Below, piece after piece: positions 41,275-50,387 of a DNA stretch of 58,201 nt (positions are counted from its first letter, which is position 1; each line of letters begins with the position of its first letter). The DNA lies in the NCBI RefSeq assembly GCF_005893125.1, contig NZ_VCJS01000069.1:1-58201 (forward strand), written 5' to 3'. Source of the stretch: Nonomuraea basaltis. GTDB taxonomy: Bacteria > Actinomycetota > Actinomycetes > Streptosporangiales > Streptosporangiaceae. A program made the translations under genes and the position numbers. A model generated the notes under the pieces. It saw only the letters and a list, made by a program, of their open reading frames with translations. It did no database searches and had not been told where the DNA came from.

Positions 41275-41303
41275 TTGACTTTATCGTACTAAATTCATAT
41301 TAT
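41275..41303 (+). promoter_or_regulatory. Promoter of the hemerythrin gene with overlapping direct repeats
   Basis: TTGACT-N17-TATTAT gives near-consensus spacing. Direct repeats TTATCGTACTAAA (41281-41293) and TTATCGCAACTAAA (41300-41313) overlap it and are candidate TetR sites. The second contains TATCGCAACT, also part of the TetR operator at 10960. Confidence 0.55.
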
Positions 41304-41329
41304 CGCAACTAAAGCGAAAGTGAGTGATC

Positions 41330-42070
41330 ATGACAGCTCCCTCCCCTCCCAGCACCGCCCCCCAAGTCGAACAGTTACTCCTGCGCGGTCAGGCCGCAGC
41401 GCCGCCGGGTCCCGTTGATGTCGCGGGCATGTACCTCATGCATCACGCGTTCCGGCGGGACCTCGGCCTGTTCGCCGCCGCCACCGCCGCCACCCCGATC
41501 GAGGACCGGGAGTGCTGGACCCGGCTCAGCCGCCGGTGGAGGCTGTTCTCCAGCACGCTGCACAAGCACCACCAGGGTGAGGACGCCGGGCTCTGGCCCC
41601 TGCTGTTAGAGCGTGCCCGCAGTGGCGAGGCCGCCGCCGTGCTGGCCGCCATGTCCGCCGAACACCAGCACATCGACCCGCTGCTCCATGCGTGCGGCTC
41701 CGGGTTCACCGTAATCGCCCACACCAGCGACGCACAGGTGCGCAGCGATCTCGCCGGGCACATCGCCGAGCTGCGCGACCTGCTGCAGGCGCATCTCGCC
41801 CACGAAGAGCGCGACGCGATGGCGCTCGTCCAAGGCCACCTGACCCAGCACGACTGGGCGCGCCTCGACAAGGAGCACTTCGGCGCCCAATACAGTCCGC
41901 GCGACATCCCCTCGGTGCTCGGCTGGATCCTGCACGGGCTTCCCCCGCACGCCGTGCGCCTGCTGCCAGGCGGTCCGGTCCTGCGCGCCGCAGGGAAGCT
42001 GCTCGCCCGGCGCTTCGCCCGCGCGGAGCGCCGTACCTTCCGTCATGTGCCGCGGGCGGACCGATCGTGA
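41330..42070 (+). CDS. Hemerythrin HHE domain protein
   Basis: A 246-residue protein with a hemerythrin-like four-helix bundle (about 30-190). Candidate iron ligands lie in MYLMHHAF, LHKHHQGED, SAEHQHIDP and LLQAHLAHEERD, the pattern of a di-iron HHE domain. The C-terminal 60 residues are basic with a hydrophobic stretch (LGWILHGLPPHAVRLLPGG). It may bind oxygen, nitric oxide or iron. ATG 41330 is used over GTG 41324. Probably repressed by the divergent TetR and followed by the DUF2855 gene 94 bp downstream. Confidence 0.85.
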   Translation: MTAPSPPSTAPQVEQLLLRGQAAAPPGPVDVAGMYLMHHAFRRDLGLFAAATAATPIEDRECWTRLSRRWRLFSSTLHKHHQGEDAGLWPLLLERARSGEAAAVLAAMSAEHQHIDPLLHACGSGFTVIAHTSDAQVRSDLAGHIAELRDLLQAHLAHEERDAMALVQGHLTQHDWARLDKEHFGAQYSPRDIPSVLGWILHGLPPHAVRLLPGGPVLRAAGKLLARRFARAERRTFRHVPRADRS

Positions 42071-42164
42071 CCGTCGGTACGAGCCTGCATCGAGATGGCA
42101 ACCGACAGCCGCCCACTGATACCAGACGCTATTGCGGCACCCATCGAGTCAAGGAGAAGTCACC

Positions 42165-43241
42165 ATGTGGGATCTGCTCACCAACCGAGATGATCTGCGG
42201 AAGACCGAGGTACGACCGGTGCCGGCACTGGAGCCGGCGGACGGTGAGGTTCTGCTGGAGGTCGAACGATTCGCCCTGACCAGCAACAACATCACCTACG
42301 GAAAGGTCGGCGACAGCTTCGGCTACTGGCGGTTCTTCCCGGCCCCGCACGGCTGGGGCCGGCTCCCCTGCTGGGGATTCGCGCGGGTTGTACGCTCGCG
42401 GGCGCCAGGCGTCGCAGAGGGTCTCCGGGTGTACGGCTACCTGCCGATGTCCACCCACGTCACGATGCGGCTGGCGCCCACCGGCGACCGCGCCGAATTA
42501 CCTGCCCGCGCCTACGCCGACACCGCGGCACACCGCGCTGAAGGGTCGGCGACCTACAACACCTACGTCGCGATGCCGGCCGATCCCTTCGACAATCACC
42601 GAGTCGTGTGGCGGTCGCTGTTCTCCACCTCCTACCTGCTCGACCACGAACTATCCCAGGCCGAACCGGCTCAGGCGGCGGCACCCACCACGGTCGTGCT
42701 CTCCAGCGCCTCCAGTAAGACCGCGATGGGACTGGCCTGGCTGCTGCGCCGCCGCCAGGTCACCGTGGTCGGCCTGACCTCGACCGACAAGGTCGCGGCA
42801 CTGACCCGGCATGGGCTCTATGACCAACTCGTCTCCTACGACGAGATCGCCGGCCAGAACCTCCAAGGCCCCATGGCCTTCGTCGACTTCGCCGGCGATC
42901 CCGGTGTGGTCGGCGCGGTGCATCAGCGATTCGCTCACCATCTCACTCGCAGCATCATCGTCGGAGTCACCCACTGGGACGCAGCCGCACGCGGCGGCGA
43001 CCTGCCCGGCCCCACGCCCACACTGTTCTTCGCACCCGAGCGGGTCCGCAGCCTGACCGCCGACGTCGGCGGCACCGAGCTGCTGCAACGCATGGACACC
43101 GCAATGCGCGACTTCATCGCCGCGTGCCCGTGGCTGCGCATCGTCGAACACACCGGGCCAGAGGCCCTGCAAAAGATCTACAACACGGTCATCGACGGCC
43201 ACGCGAAGCCCGAAGACATCCACATCATCAAACCCGCGTGA
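42165..43241 (+). CDS. DUF2855 family protein (MDR-like)
   Basis: A 358-residue DUF2855 protein, distantly related to medium-chain dehydrogenases/quinone oxidoreductases: FALTSNNITYGKVGDSFGYWRFFPA at the front, then a nucleotide-binding-like half with VVLSSASSKTAMGLAWLL and VVGLTSTDKVAALTRHGLYDQLVSYDE. AAGGAGAAG precedes the start. It follows the hemerythrin gene and may share the TetR-controlled transcript. No enzyme activity is established for the family that I can cite. Confidence 0.85.
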   Translation: MWDLLTNRDDLRKTEVRPVPALEPADGEVLLEVERFALTSNNITYGKVGDSFGYWRFFPAPHGWGRLPCWGFARVVRSRAPGVAEGLRVYGYLPMSTHVTMRLAPTGDRAELPARAYADTAAHRAEGSATYNTYVAMPADPFDNHRVVWRSLFSTSYLLDHELSQAEPAQAAAPTTVVLSSASSKTAMGLAWLLRRRQVTVVGLTSTDKVAALTRHGLYDQLVSYDEIAGQNLQGPMAFVDFAGDPGVVGAVHQRFAHHLTRSIIVGVTHWDAAARGGDLPGPTPTLFFAPERVRSLTADVGGTELLQRMDTAMRDFIAACPWLRIVEHTGPEALQKIYNTVIDGHAKPEDIHIIKPA

Positions 43242-43516
43242 GCCGACTCTCATCGCGGTAGAAGGGCAGGTCGCGGTCGACTACGTCGAGCCTTGCGTCC
43301 CACCCTCTCGCCTGGGTCACGCGAGTGACTCGCGGAAGCCGTCGGAGCGGGGGCAGATGACGCCAACCACCGTTCCGATGTGCCCTGCGCCGGACGCCAT
43401 TGTGCGGGGCGTCGCGCTGCCCTGGCCAGGCGGCTAATCGGCGAGGTGGACAATCCCCCGCCCGACATGATCACAATGAGAGGCTGCTCGCTTCCTTTTC
43501 CATACGGAGGGCCTAA

Positions 43517-44497
43517 GTGGTCAAACGAGGCATTATGGGGTTCTTGGCCTCTATTGTCCTATTCATCGGCGTCGGCATTCCGGGCGCGGCGGCGGACGAC
43601 ACATCCGCCGGCCCCACGCATCCCGGGCCGGTCTACGCGACGGTCACCGACAAGAGCGGCAAGCTCTCCCTCCAGACGTTCGGGCGTCCAGACGGGAAGG
43701 ACATGGTGTTCCGGATCTCCGGCTCGGTGTACGCGAACATCGAAGGCAACAGTCTGGACCCGGCGATGCGGCACGGCCAGAAACTCTTCAACATCGAGGG
43801 CTACAACATCCGGCGGCTCTACCGGGTCCCCGACACGAACCAGCTCTATCAGCTCTCCAGGGAGATCGTCTTCTACACCGACCCCGCGGACCCGCAGCGA
43901 ATCTTGCGCGAGTGGAAGAACCCGATCGACGGCAAGACCTACCCGGTCGTCCCCATCAACAACGACTCGGTGAACTTCGGCCCGTTCACCATCACCTCCT
44001 CCTTCACGGGCCCGCCGCTGCAGCAGTTGCACGACGAGACCGTATGGACCAGCGACATCGGCGTGCGCGCGAACTTCGGCACCACGCTCGGCGAGGGGTT
44101 CGGCCTCGCGGGCGGCGTGTACGCCGCGCAGGAGATGTTCGACTTCTCCGTCGACGACCGCGAGGTGGCGACCCGCACCGGCCCTGGCGTCCCGGCCGGC
44201 GCGATGAAGACGAAGATCAGCTGGGCACGGACCAGCCCGTGGACGCCGTTCATGTGCCTGGCGGAGAGGGACGTGCGGGGCCAGCTCACCTATCACGCCC
44301 GCAGCTGGTCGCTGGGTTCCTACGCCGGCATCGAGCCGTGGCTGCGGGCCGAGGTCGAGGCGAACCACCCGCTGTTCACGGCCGCTCCCACCGCGCCGGG
44401 GCCGAGCGAGAACTCCTGGACGTCCTTCTACAACAAACAGCTCGGCAAGGGCGCCACCACCTGGGCAGGCTGGTGCACCGCCAACGGCCGCCCATGA
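43517..44497 (+). CDS. Secreted DUF1838 family protein
   Basis: A 326-residue exported protein. The first 26 residues form a Sec signal (VKRGIMGFLASIVLFIGVG, then GAAADD as the probable cleavage site). The mature part matches DUF1838, with GSVYANIEGN, KLFNIEGYNIRRLYRV and TKISWARTSPWTPFMCLAERDVRGQLTYHARSW. The family is uncharacterised, and members occur as secreted proteins in proteobacteria and actinobacteria. It is monocistronic. The flanking gaps (43242-43516 and 44498-44781) hold no gene I can support. Confidence 0.82.
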   Translation: MVKRGIMGFLASIVLFIGVGIPGAAADDTSAGPTHPGPVYATVTDKSGKLSLQTFGRPDGKDMVFRISGSVYANIEGNSLDPAMRHGQKLFNIEGYNIRRLYRVPDTNQLYQLSREIVFYTDPADPQRILREWKNPIDGKTYPVVPINNDSVNFGPFTITSSFTGPPLQQLHDETVWTSDIGVRANFGTTLGEGFGLAGGVYAAQEMFDFSVDDREVATRTGPGVPAGAMKTKISWARTSPWTPFMCLAERDVRGQLTYHARSWSLGSYAGIEPWLRAEVEANHPLFTAAPTAPGPSENSWTSFYNKQLGKGATTWAGWCTANGRP

Positions 44498-44781
44498 ACG
44501 CCCGCAACCCGGTCACCGGCCGGACCGTCGGCCCAGAGAAAACCGGGCATGCCGCCACGCGGCCATCGCCGACCAGGTAGCGCATCGGGGGTGGCGCCGG
44601 GCGGCAGCGGTTCCAGAGAGCCGTCCACCAGGTAGCGCGGGCATTGGGCACGCCGAGGCCGGGTTTCCGCTCCGGCGTGACCGTCGTCCTCTCCCCGAGA
44701 GTCGCCGCCCGCCCTAGACCGATCCCTGGGAAGCCGATCGCGAAGCGGCGCCACAGGCGCCCCGGTGCTGGGGACGCCCGG

Positions 44782-45381
44782 TCAGGCTACAGGGTGCGGT
44801 GTGGTGCGGGACTGGGCAGCCATCAGGTGGTCGATGAGGGCCAGCAGCACATCGCGCCCTGCCGTTCGGTCGCGGGCGTCACAGAGCACCAGTGGCACCT
44901 GCGGATCGAGATCGAGTGCCCTTCGGATCTCCTCCTGTGTCCGGTCCCTGACACCATGGAAGCAGTTGACGCCGACGACGAAGGGGATACCGCGGCTCTC
45001 GAAGAAGTCGATCGACGCGAAGCTCACATCGAGTCGGCGGGTGTCGACCAGGACGACCGCGCCCATCGCTCCGCTGACAAGGTCGTTCCACATGAACCAG
45101 AAGCGTTCCTGCCCGGGGGTGCCGAACAGGTAAAGCACGAGTTCGCTGTTGATGGTGATGCGCCCGAAGTCCAGTGCGACGGTAGTGGTGGACTTGCCGC
45201 TCACCCCCTTCAGATCGTCGACGCCGACGCTGGCATGGGTCAGGTACTCCTCCGTACGCAGTGGGGCGACTTCGCTCACCGCGCCGACCAGGGTCGTCTT
45301 CCCGACGCCGAAACCACCGGCGATAAGGATCTTCACTGCCAAGGGAGCAGCGTCCCCGTGGTCAGAGTTTGCGTAACCCAT
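44782..45381 (-). CDS. cvnD: Conservon GTPase-like ATP/GTP-binding protein
   Basis: A 199-residue small Ras/MglA-like GTPase of the conservon D type: P-loop GGFGVGKTT at 22-30, TTTVALDFGRI (switch I/II), LYLFGTPGQERFWFMW (the DxxG-equivalent reads GTPGQ) and VVGVNCFHGV for the guanine-recognition loop. Conservons are cvnA-D operons that form a membrane-linked G-protein-like signalling complex in Streptomyces. It overlaps cvnC by 20 bp and closes the operon. No cytochrome P450 (cvnE/F) follows. Confidence 0.88.
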   Translation of the reverse strand: MGYANSDHGDAAPLAVKILIAGGFGVGKTTLVGAVSEVAPLRTEEYLTHASVGVDDLKGVSGKSTTTVALDFGRITINSELVLYLFGTPGQERFWFMWNDLVSGAMGAVVLVDTRRLDVSFASIDFFESRGIPFVVGVNCFHGVRDRTQEEIRRALDLDPQVPLVLCDARDRTAGRDVLLALIDHLMAAQSRTTPHPVA

Positions 45382-45760
45382 CCCTCACCGCCTCAAGGAT
45401 TGCCATATCGGGAAAGCCGCCTGCCTGTGCGAAAGCCAGCGGTGGCCGGGCCCGCATCTGACCGGTCTCGAGCAGATCGCCGATGAGGATCTTGGTCACT
45501 GACACCGGGAGATTCAGCGCGGAGGCGACTTCGGCCACCGCCAGGGGTCGCTCGCACAGAGCGAAGATGGTGCGGTGCTCCGGCTGCATTCTCCTCAGGC
45601 CGCGTCCGGTTTCCGGCGAGACCTCGGAAATCGCGGTCACCAGGGTGATCAGCGTCAAGTCGTCCCGCTCGGGAGCGGTTCGTCCGCCGGTGATCGTATA
45701 GGGACGGACAAGGGGCTCGTCGGCGTCATCGTCCTCGAAGCCCTCCGTCCAGTGTTTCAT
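45362..45760 (-). CDS. cvnC: Conservon DUF742 protein
   Basis: A 132-residue DUF742 protein with an N-terminal acidic tail, VRPYTITGGRT and a winged-helix-like C-terminal region (EHRTIFALCERPLAVAEVASALNLPVSVTKILIGDL). In conservons it connects the sensor kinase/roadblock pair to the GTPase. It overlaps cvnB by 4 bp and cvnD by 20 bp. Confidence 0.88.
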   Translation of the reverse strand: MKHWTEGFEDDDADEPLVRPYTITGGRTAPERDDLTLITLVTAISEVSPETGRGLRRMQPEHRTIFALCERPLAVAEVASALNLPVSVTKILIGDLLETGQMRARPPLAFAQAGGFPDMAILEAVRDGLRKL

Positions 45761-46191
45761 CCGTGTCTTCCCGCGTCATCGGCCTGCGGGGTACGCGCGT
45801 CGGTTCCCAGCTTCTGGCCGACCTGCTGGATCAGGGTGTGCATCGCGACGCTCATCAGTTCGGCGTCGACCTCCTGGGACGCGACTACGGCCAGATGGGT
45901 TCCCTGGCCCGCGGCTGTGACGAACAGCCACAGGTCGGCCATCTCGATGATGACCTGATGGACCGGCCCGCCACTGAAGAGCTGCCCGACACCGCGAGCC
46001 AGGCTCTGCTGGCCGGTGGCGATCGCGGCGAGGCGTTCGGCATCCGAGCGTTCGATGGTCCGGGACCGGCTGATCACCAGGCCGTCGTTGGACAGCACGA
46101 TGGCGTGCCGGGTGCCCGCGACCTGATCGACCAGGCTGTCCAGGAGCCAGTCCAGGTCAATGTTGGTGGCGGTAGTGCGCTGCGTCATCAT
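45757..46191 (-). CDS. cvnB: Conservon roadblock/LC7 domain protein
   Basis: A 144-residue roadblock/LC7 protein: LDWLLDSLVDQVAGTRHAIVLSNDGLVISRS at the front and VHQVIIEMADLWLFVTAAGQGTHLAVVAS in the middle. Roadblock proteins act as GTPase-activating or GTPase-docking partners, here presumably for CvnD. It overlaps cvnA by 4 bp and cvnC by 4 bp, so the operon is translationally coupled throughout. Confidence 0.88.
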   Translation of the reverse strand: MMTQRTTATNIDLDWLLDSLVDQVAGTRHAIVLSNDGLVISRSRTIERSDAERLAAIATGQQSLARGVGQLFSGGPVHQVIIEMADLWLFVTAAGQGTHLAVVASQEVDAELMSVAMHTLIQQVGQKLGTDARTPQADDAGRHG

Positions 46192-48599
46192 CGATCTTCC
46201 GTCGTAGAGGAGCTGGGCTCGGGGGATCCGCTCGGCCGGGACTGGGAGGCGTCGTCACCGGTCCGGCGCCTGCGAGACTGCCTCTGGAACGCGCCGATCG
46301 TGGCACTGGATCGGCTGGGCTGGTCGCGTGCGGCCCAGGTCTCCTGGTCGGTCTGTTCATCCCTGTCCGCCGGGGCTTTGAGCTCGGCGGCCAGGCTGGC
46401 CTGGCGCACCCGCTGGGGCAGCGGCCCGCGGTCGGACGATGGCGGTGCTTCGTCCTGATCCGGCGATCCGGCGGGTGCTGTCATGTACGCCATCGCGCGT
46501 CCTCTGGAGCGAGTCGGCAACTGACCGTCCTTGTGAGGCGGGCGGGGACCGACCGTAGCTTCCTGCGGATGGGGCTGTGAACCGGTGGCGTCCTGGGGGA
46601 CCTCCTCGGGGAGCGCGGCCGGCCCGGGTACCGCATGGGGGCGCTCCACCACCAGGGGTTCCGGGAGCAGCACGATGACACGGGTGCCGCCGAAGGCCGA
46701 CGACCGCAGTTCCACCTGGATACCCAGGTTCGCGGAGAGCCGAGCGACCACGTACAGGCCGAGACGCACATCGTCGGCGTGGGTCATCACATCGAGCTGC
46801 GGCGGCGACTGCAGCAGGGCGTTGGCGGCGGCGTACTCCTCGGGTTCCATGCCCAGGCCGCGGTCCTCGATCTCCACGGCGACGCCCCGGCTGACCGGTG
46901 CGGCCCGCACCTCGACGGGGGTCAGCGGCTTGGAGAAGGTGGTGGCGTTCTCCATGAGCTCCGCCAGGACATGGACCAGCGGTCCCACCGCTCGCTCGGC
47001 TATCCAGGGTTCGCCCTCGACGTCGATCAAGATCCGGCGGTAGTCCTGGACCTCGCCTTGTGCGGCGCGCAGTACATCGAGCAGGTGCACTGGCTTGCGC
47101 CAGCGGCGCTGCGGCTGCCCGCCGCCGAGGATCACCAGGTTCTCCTCGTAGCGGCGCAGCCGGGCGGTGAGGTGGTCCAGGTCGAACAGGCCCTCCAGCA
47201 CATCGGGGTCCTCGTGCTGACGCTCCAGTTCGTCCAGCTTCTTCAGCTGTAGGCCGATGAGGATCTGCGTACGGCGGGCGATGCGCTGGAGCATGCGCTG
47301 GAAGCCACGGTGTTGTTCGGCCTGCCGCACGGCGGTGAAGACAGCGCTGCGGCTGGCCATATTGAGGGCCTGCTCCAGCTCGCCGAGCTCGTCGGGGGTG
47401 GGCTCGACCATGTGCACTTCCGCGTCCACGTCGACGTCCTCGCCGCGCTCCAGCCGGGCGACCACGTTGGGCAGCCGCTCCTGGAGTTCCTGGGCGTCCT
47501 GGCGCAGGCGGAGGATGCGCCGGCGAAGAATGGCGGTGAGGCGCCAGCTGGTGAAGATCACCAGGCCCAGGGCGAGCAGGCCCACGGTGGAGACACTGAT
47601 GAAGACCGTGAAGAGCATGTCGGCGTGGCCGTAGCCGATCCTGCCGACATTTTCGAATCGGAGGCCGAGGAGTCGCAGCAGTTGCGCGGTGACCGTGTCC
47701 ACCGAGGAGCGCCACTCGGCGCTGTCGACGCGGAGTGTCACCTGGTTGCCCTCGGAGCTGCTCCCGGAGGTGATCAACCGCCCTTCCAGAGCGGTCATGG
47801 TCTCCCACGCCTTGCCGGCCGTCAGCGTTCCGTACTGGGTCTCGTTGCCTGTGAGACCAGGAACCACCCGGGACTGCATGAGGTGCTTCCTGGTGCCGAT
47901 GGCGTCGGCGACAACGCCGTACTCGTCCCTCGTCAGGCGCCCCGTCTGCCAGCCACGAGCCAGAATGGCGTCTTCGCGGCCGATCATGTCGACGACCCAG
48001 AAAAGGTCGACCAGTGTCTGCGCCTTACTGTTCACCTGGCCCTCGTCGGTGTTGCTGAGGGCTGTCAATACGCTGAGGCCTGACTCAAGGACACCGCTGT
48101 AGTAGTCGAATGCATGCTGCGCGCTGGACCAACCGGCGTCCACCGCCCGGCGCTGCTGATCGAGGAGGCCGAGGTTGCGTTCGGTCCGGGCGATGGCGTC
48201 GGTGAGCCCCTCCTGTGCGTTGGTGGCGTCCAGGGCTGCCAAGGGGCGGAAGACGCTCACGGCCTGGTCGGTCGCCGCGCGCTGCTTGGCAAGCTTGTCG
48301 CGGGCGGTGCTAAGGGGATCGGCCTGCACCTCCGCGGTGAGCCGTCGCTCCTGATCAAGGCTGAAGAACAGGTTGGCCGTAGGCCTGCCGACGGTCTTGG
48401 TGGCCAGATCCATCTGGGCCTTCTCCGCCCGCCACTGAGTGGACAGTTGGTACATGCCCGACGCCAACAGCGGGGTAAAAGTCACGCTCGGCACGAACAC
48501 GACGATGAGCAGCACGGTACGCAACGGCATTCGGCGGGCACCGGCCAGTCGCCGCGGCCCGCCGCTGGTCGACCCCGCTAACCCATTCCCGTCGCCCAT
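46188..48599 (-). CDS. cvnA: Conservon sensor histidine kinase-like protein
   Basis: An 803-residue membrane sensor. A first membrane helix (RTVLLIVVFVPSVTFTPLLASG) is followed by a large extracytoplasmic nitrate-sensing-like (NIT) helical domain, a second helix (FTVFISVSTVGLLALGLVIF), a HAMP-like linker and an HATPase domain with NATTFSKPLTPVEVRA, EDRGLGM and GLYVVARLSANLGIQ. The C-terminal 150 residues are a disordered, Pro/Gln/Arg-rich tail. ATG 48599 (GGACGGGG upstream) is preferred to the longer frame. No canonical phospho-acceptor His box was recognised, as in other CvnA proteins. Confidence 0.87.
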   Translation of the reverse strand: MGDGNGLAGSTSGGPRRLAGARRMPLRTVLLIVVFVPSVTFTPLLASGMYQLSTQWRAEKAQMDLATKTVGRPTANLFFSLDQERRLTAEVQADPLSTARDKLAKQRAATDQAVSVFRPLAALDATNAQEGLTDAIARTERNLGLLDQQRRAVDAGWSSAQHAFDYYSGVLESGLSVLTALSNTDEGQVNSKAQTLVDLFWVVDMIGREDAILARGWQTGRLTRDEYGVVADAIGTRKHLMQSRVVPGLTGNETQYGTLTAGKAWETMTALEGRLITSGSSSEGNQVTLRVDSAEWRSSVDTVTAQLLRLLGLRFENVGRIGYGHADMLFTVFISVSTVGLLALGLVIFTSWRLTAILRRRILRLRQDAQELQERLPNVVARLERGEDVDVDAEVHMVEPTPDELGELEQALNMASRSAVFTAVRQAEQHRGFQRMLQRIARRTQILIGLQLKKLDELERQHEDPDVLEGLFDLDHLTARLRRYEENLVILGGGQPQRRWRKPVHLLDVLRAAQGEVQDYRRILIDVEGEPWIAERAVGPLVHVLAELMENATTFSKPLTPVEVRAAPVSRGVAVEIEDRGLGMEPEEYAAANALLQSPPQLDVMTHADDVRLGLYVVARLSANLGIQVELRSSAFGGTRVIVLLPEPLVVERPHAVPGPAALPEEVPQDATGSQPHPQEATVGPRPPHKDGQLPTRSRGRAMAYMTAPAGSPDQDEAPPSSDRGPLPQRVRQASLAAELKAPADRDEQTDQETWAARDQPSRSSATIGAFQRQSRRRRTGDDASQSRPSGSPEPSSSTTEDR

Positions 48600-48851
48600 G
48601 GTCCCCGTCCGTCGTCGCCCGACCCTGCCCAATTTAGCCACGTGCAGGACACTCTCCTCCGCCGATCGGTGAGTCCATGACGAAAATCGCCAAGTAGGCG
48701 ATTGGTGCCCGATCGTAGCCATACGGCAGTTGAGTAGAAAGCCCCGCTTTGCCCGTCCGGCTGCGAGGCGCCTTCCGACGTCGCGATCCAGCGGGCGGCC
48801 CTGGCGGAGTTCTTGCGCATCGCCACCTGCCGATCTCGCAGTCCCAGCGCC

Positions 48852-50024
48852 TCAGCCGGTAGCACACAGGGCGTGGTCCACCAGGGTGGCCATCGCCCGG
48901 TCGGCGCGCTGCTCGGCCTTGAAGTCGGCGAGTGAGCGGGAGGTGGCCGAGACCACGACGACACGGCTGCCATCCGGTGTAGCGCCCAGCCTGGTGCGGT
49001 AACCGTCGCCGTCGCCGCCGTGGCTCCAGTAGCCGCCGCCGCAGCTCAGTGGGCGGTAGAGGAGCCCGAGGCCGTAGCGGGCGCCCGGCACCCCCATGGC
49101 CTGCAGTTCTTTGGCCGGGACGGTCTTCTCCATCTCCGCCAGTTGCGCGGGGGCCAGCAGCCTGCCGTCCATCAGCGCGCGGAAGAACGCGTTCAGGTCG
49201 CCCGTGGTGCTGATCATCCCGCCGGCCGCATCGCCCAACGTCTGGTTCTTGACGGTGACGTCCACCAGCGGCCCGCCCCGCTGGAACCGCATGTACGCCC
49301 TGGCATGCGGCTCGGGCATGTGCGGATCGGCACCGGGCGCGCTGGTGTGACGCAGGCCCAGCGGCTTGAGGATGCGGTCGTGGACCTCTCGCTGCCAGGT
49401 GTGCCCGGTGACCTTCCGTATGATCATTCCGGCGAGGACGTAGTTGGTGTTGGAATAACGCCAGTTCGTCCCCGGTGCGAAGTCGGGCCGGTGCCGTACG
49501 GCCCGCGCAACGAGCTGCTCGGCGCGGTAGGACCGCAACCGCTCCCGCCGCCACGCCCCCGCCGAGCCGGGCGGCTTCGGCAGGTAGTTGTGCAGGCCGC
49601 TGGTGTGCTGCAGGAGCTGACGTACGGTGATCTTACGGCCGTCGTTGCCGCTGCCCCAGACCACGCCGGGCAGCCATTTCTCCACGGTGTCATCGAGCGA
49701 CAGCCTGCCCTCGCCGACCAGCCGCAGCACCACGGTGGACACGAACGTCTTGGTGACGCTGCCGATCCTGAAGCAGGCGTCGGCAGGAACGGGGTCGCGG
49801 GACGTCAGCTCTCTCACCCCGGCCCGTGCCCGCAGGCGGCCCGACGGGGTCACCACCTCGCCGAGCGTCCCCACCACGCCGGCGGCGCTTACGACGTTGA
49901 GGTCCCGCTGCAACTGCGCCCGGTCATAGCCCTGGGCGCGCGCGGTGGAAGGGAACGCGGTCATCCCTGTCGCGAGCGCGGCGGCCACGATCGCCACCCG
50001 TCGTCCAATCGTGCAAACGGTCAC
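48852..50024 (-). CDS. Secreted serine hydrolase, D-alanyl-D-alanine carboxypeptidase/class C beta-lactamase family
   Basis: A 390-residue exported penicillin-binding-like hydrolase. The N-terminal Sec signal ends near STARAQG (about residue 31). Catalytic motifs are in order: SVTK (Ser89 nucleophile, Lys92), YSN (Tyr190-Asn192) and HGG (335-337). The GTG start follows GAGGAGA. It acts outside the cell on peptidoglycan peptides or beta-lactam-like esters. A small membrane peptide gene lies 33 bp upstream on the same strand, and a two-component system is divergent, so its expression may be controlled by that system. Confidence 0.88.
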   Translation of the reverse strand: MTVCTIGRRVAIVAAALATGMTAFPSTARAQGYDRAQLQRDLNVVSAAGVVGTLGEVVTPSGRLRARAGVRELTSRDPVPADACFRIGSVTKTFVSTVVLRLVGEGRLSLDDTVEKWLPGVVWGSGNDGRKITVRQLLQHTSGLHNYLPKPPGSAGAWRRERLRSYRAEQLVARAVRHRPDFAPGTNWRYSNTNYVLAGMIIRKVTGHTWQREVHDRILKPLGLRHTSAPGADPHMPEPHARAYMRFQRGGPLVDVTVKNQTLGDAAGGMISTTGDLNAFFRALMDGRLLAPAQLAEMEKTVPAKELQAMGVPGARYGLGLLYRPLSCGGGYWSHGGDGDGYRTRLGATPDGSRVVVVSATSRSLADFKAEQRADRAMATLVDHALCATG

Positions 50025-50057
50025 AGATTCTCCTCATAGGTCGCGTGGGTCGTCTTC

Positions 50058-50246
50058 TCAGGGTCGCGGCAGCTGCGGGGCGGAGGGCGCCCGCGGCGGT
50101 TCCGGTGGTGCACAGAGGGGCGCGCAGGTGACCGATCGCGCCCAGTCCGCGGCGGGCAGCCAGTCCAGGACGCCGGTGAAGGCGGTCAGGGCCACGGTGA
50201 CAACGCAGGTCGCGGCGATCGCCAGGCGCGTTGGTCGTGCGGGCAT
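50058..50246 (-). CDS. Small membrane or secreted peptide
   Basis: A 62-residue product with an excellent ribosome site (AGGAGG). It has one hydrophobic segment (LAIAATCVVTVALTAFTGVL, about 8-27), two cysteines (CAPLC) and a proline-rich end. It could be a signal-anchored small protein or a secreted peptide. It precedes the serine hydrolase in a probable operon and faces the response regulator gene. No family recognised. Confidence 0.55.
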   Translation of the reverse strand: MPARPTRLAIAATCVVTVALTAFTGVLDWLPAADWARSVTCAPLCAPPEPPRAPSAPQLPRP

Positions 50247-50317
50247 GAGATGCCTCCTCGTTGGGTCGGTGTCGAGAAGCACTCAATCGCGCCCCTGGTT
50301 ACCGGGACGGAACAGCC

Positions 50318-50336
50318 GCTGTTACGCCGCTGTAAC
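50318..50336. promoter_or_regulatory. 11-bp-period direct repeat, OmpR-type response regulator site
   Basis: GCTGTTAC-GCC-GCTGTAAC: two 8-bp half-sites one helical turn apart, as bound by OmpR-family dimers. It lies between the divergent hydrolase/peptide genes and the response regulator gene, 52 bp before the latter. Confidence 0.5.
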
Positions 50337-50387
50337 CCCTCCTTGCGAGATGCTGAGGCCGACGCCGACCGTAGGGAGCGATGAGGG

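Noticed and set aside
44572..44638. Direct repeat ACCAGGTAGCGC (two copies 55 bp apart) as an operator or mobile element end
   Set aside because: On the minus strand both copies encode a similar R-Y-L-V peptide in shifted frames, more like a small gene remnant. No symmetry or promoter was found.
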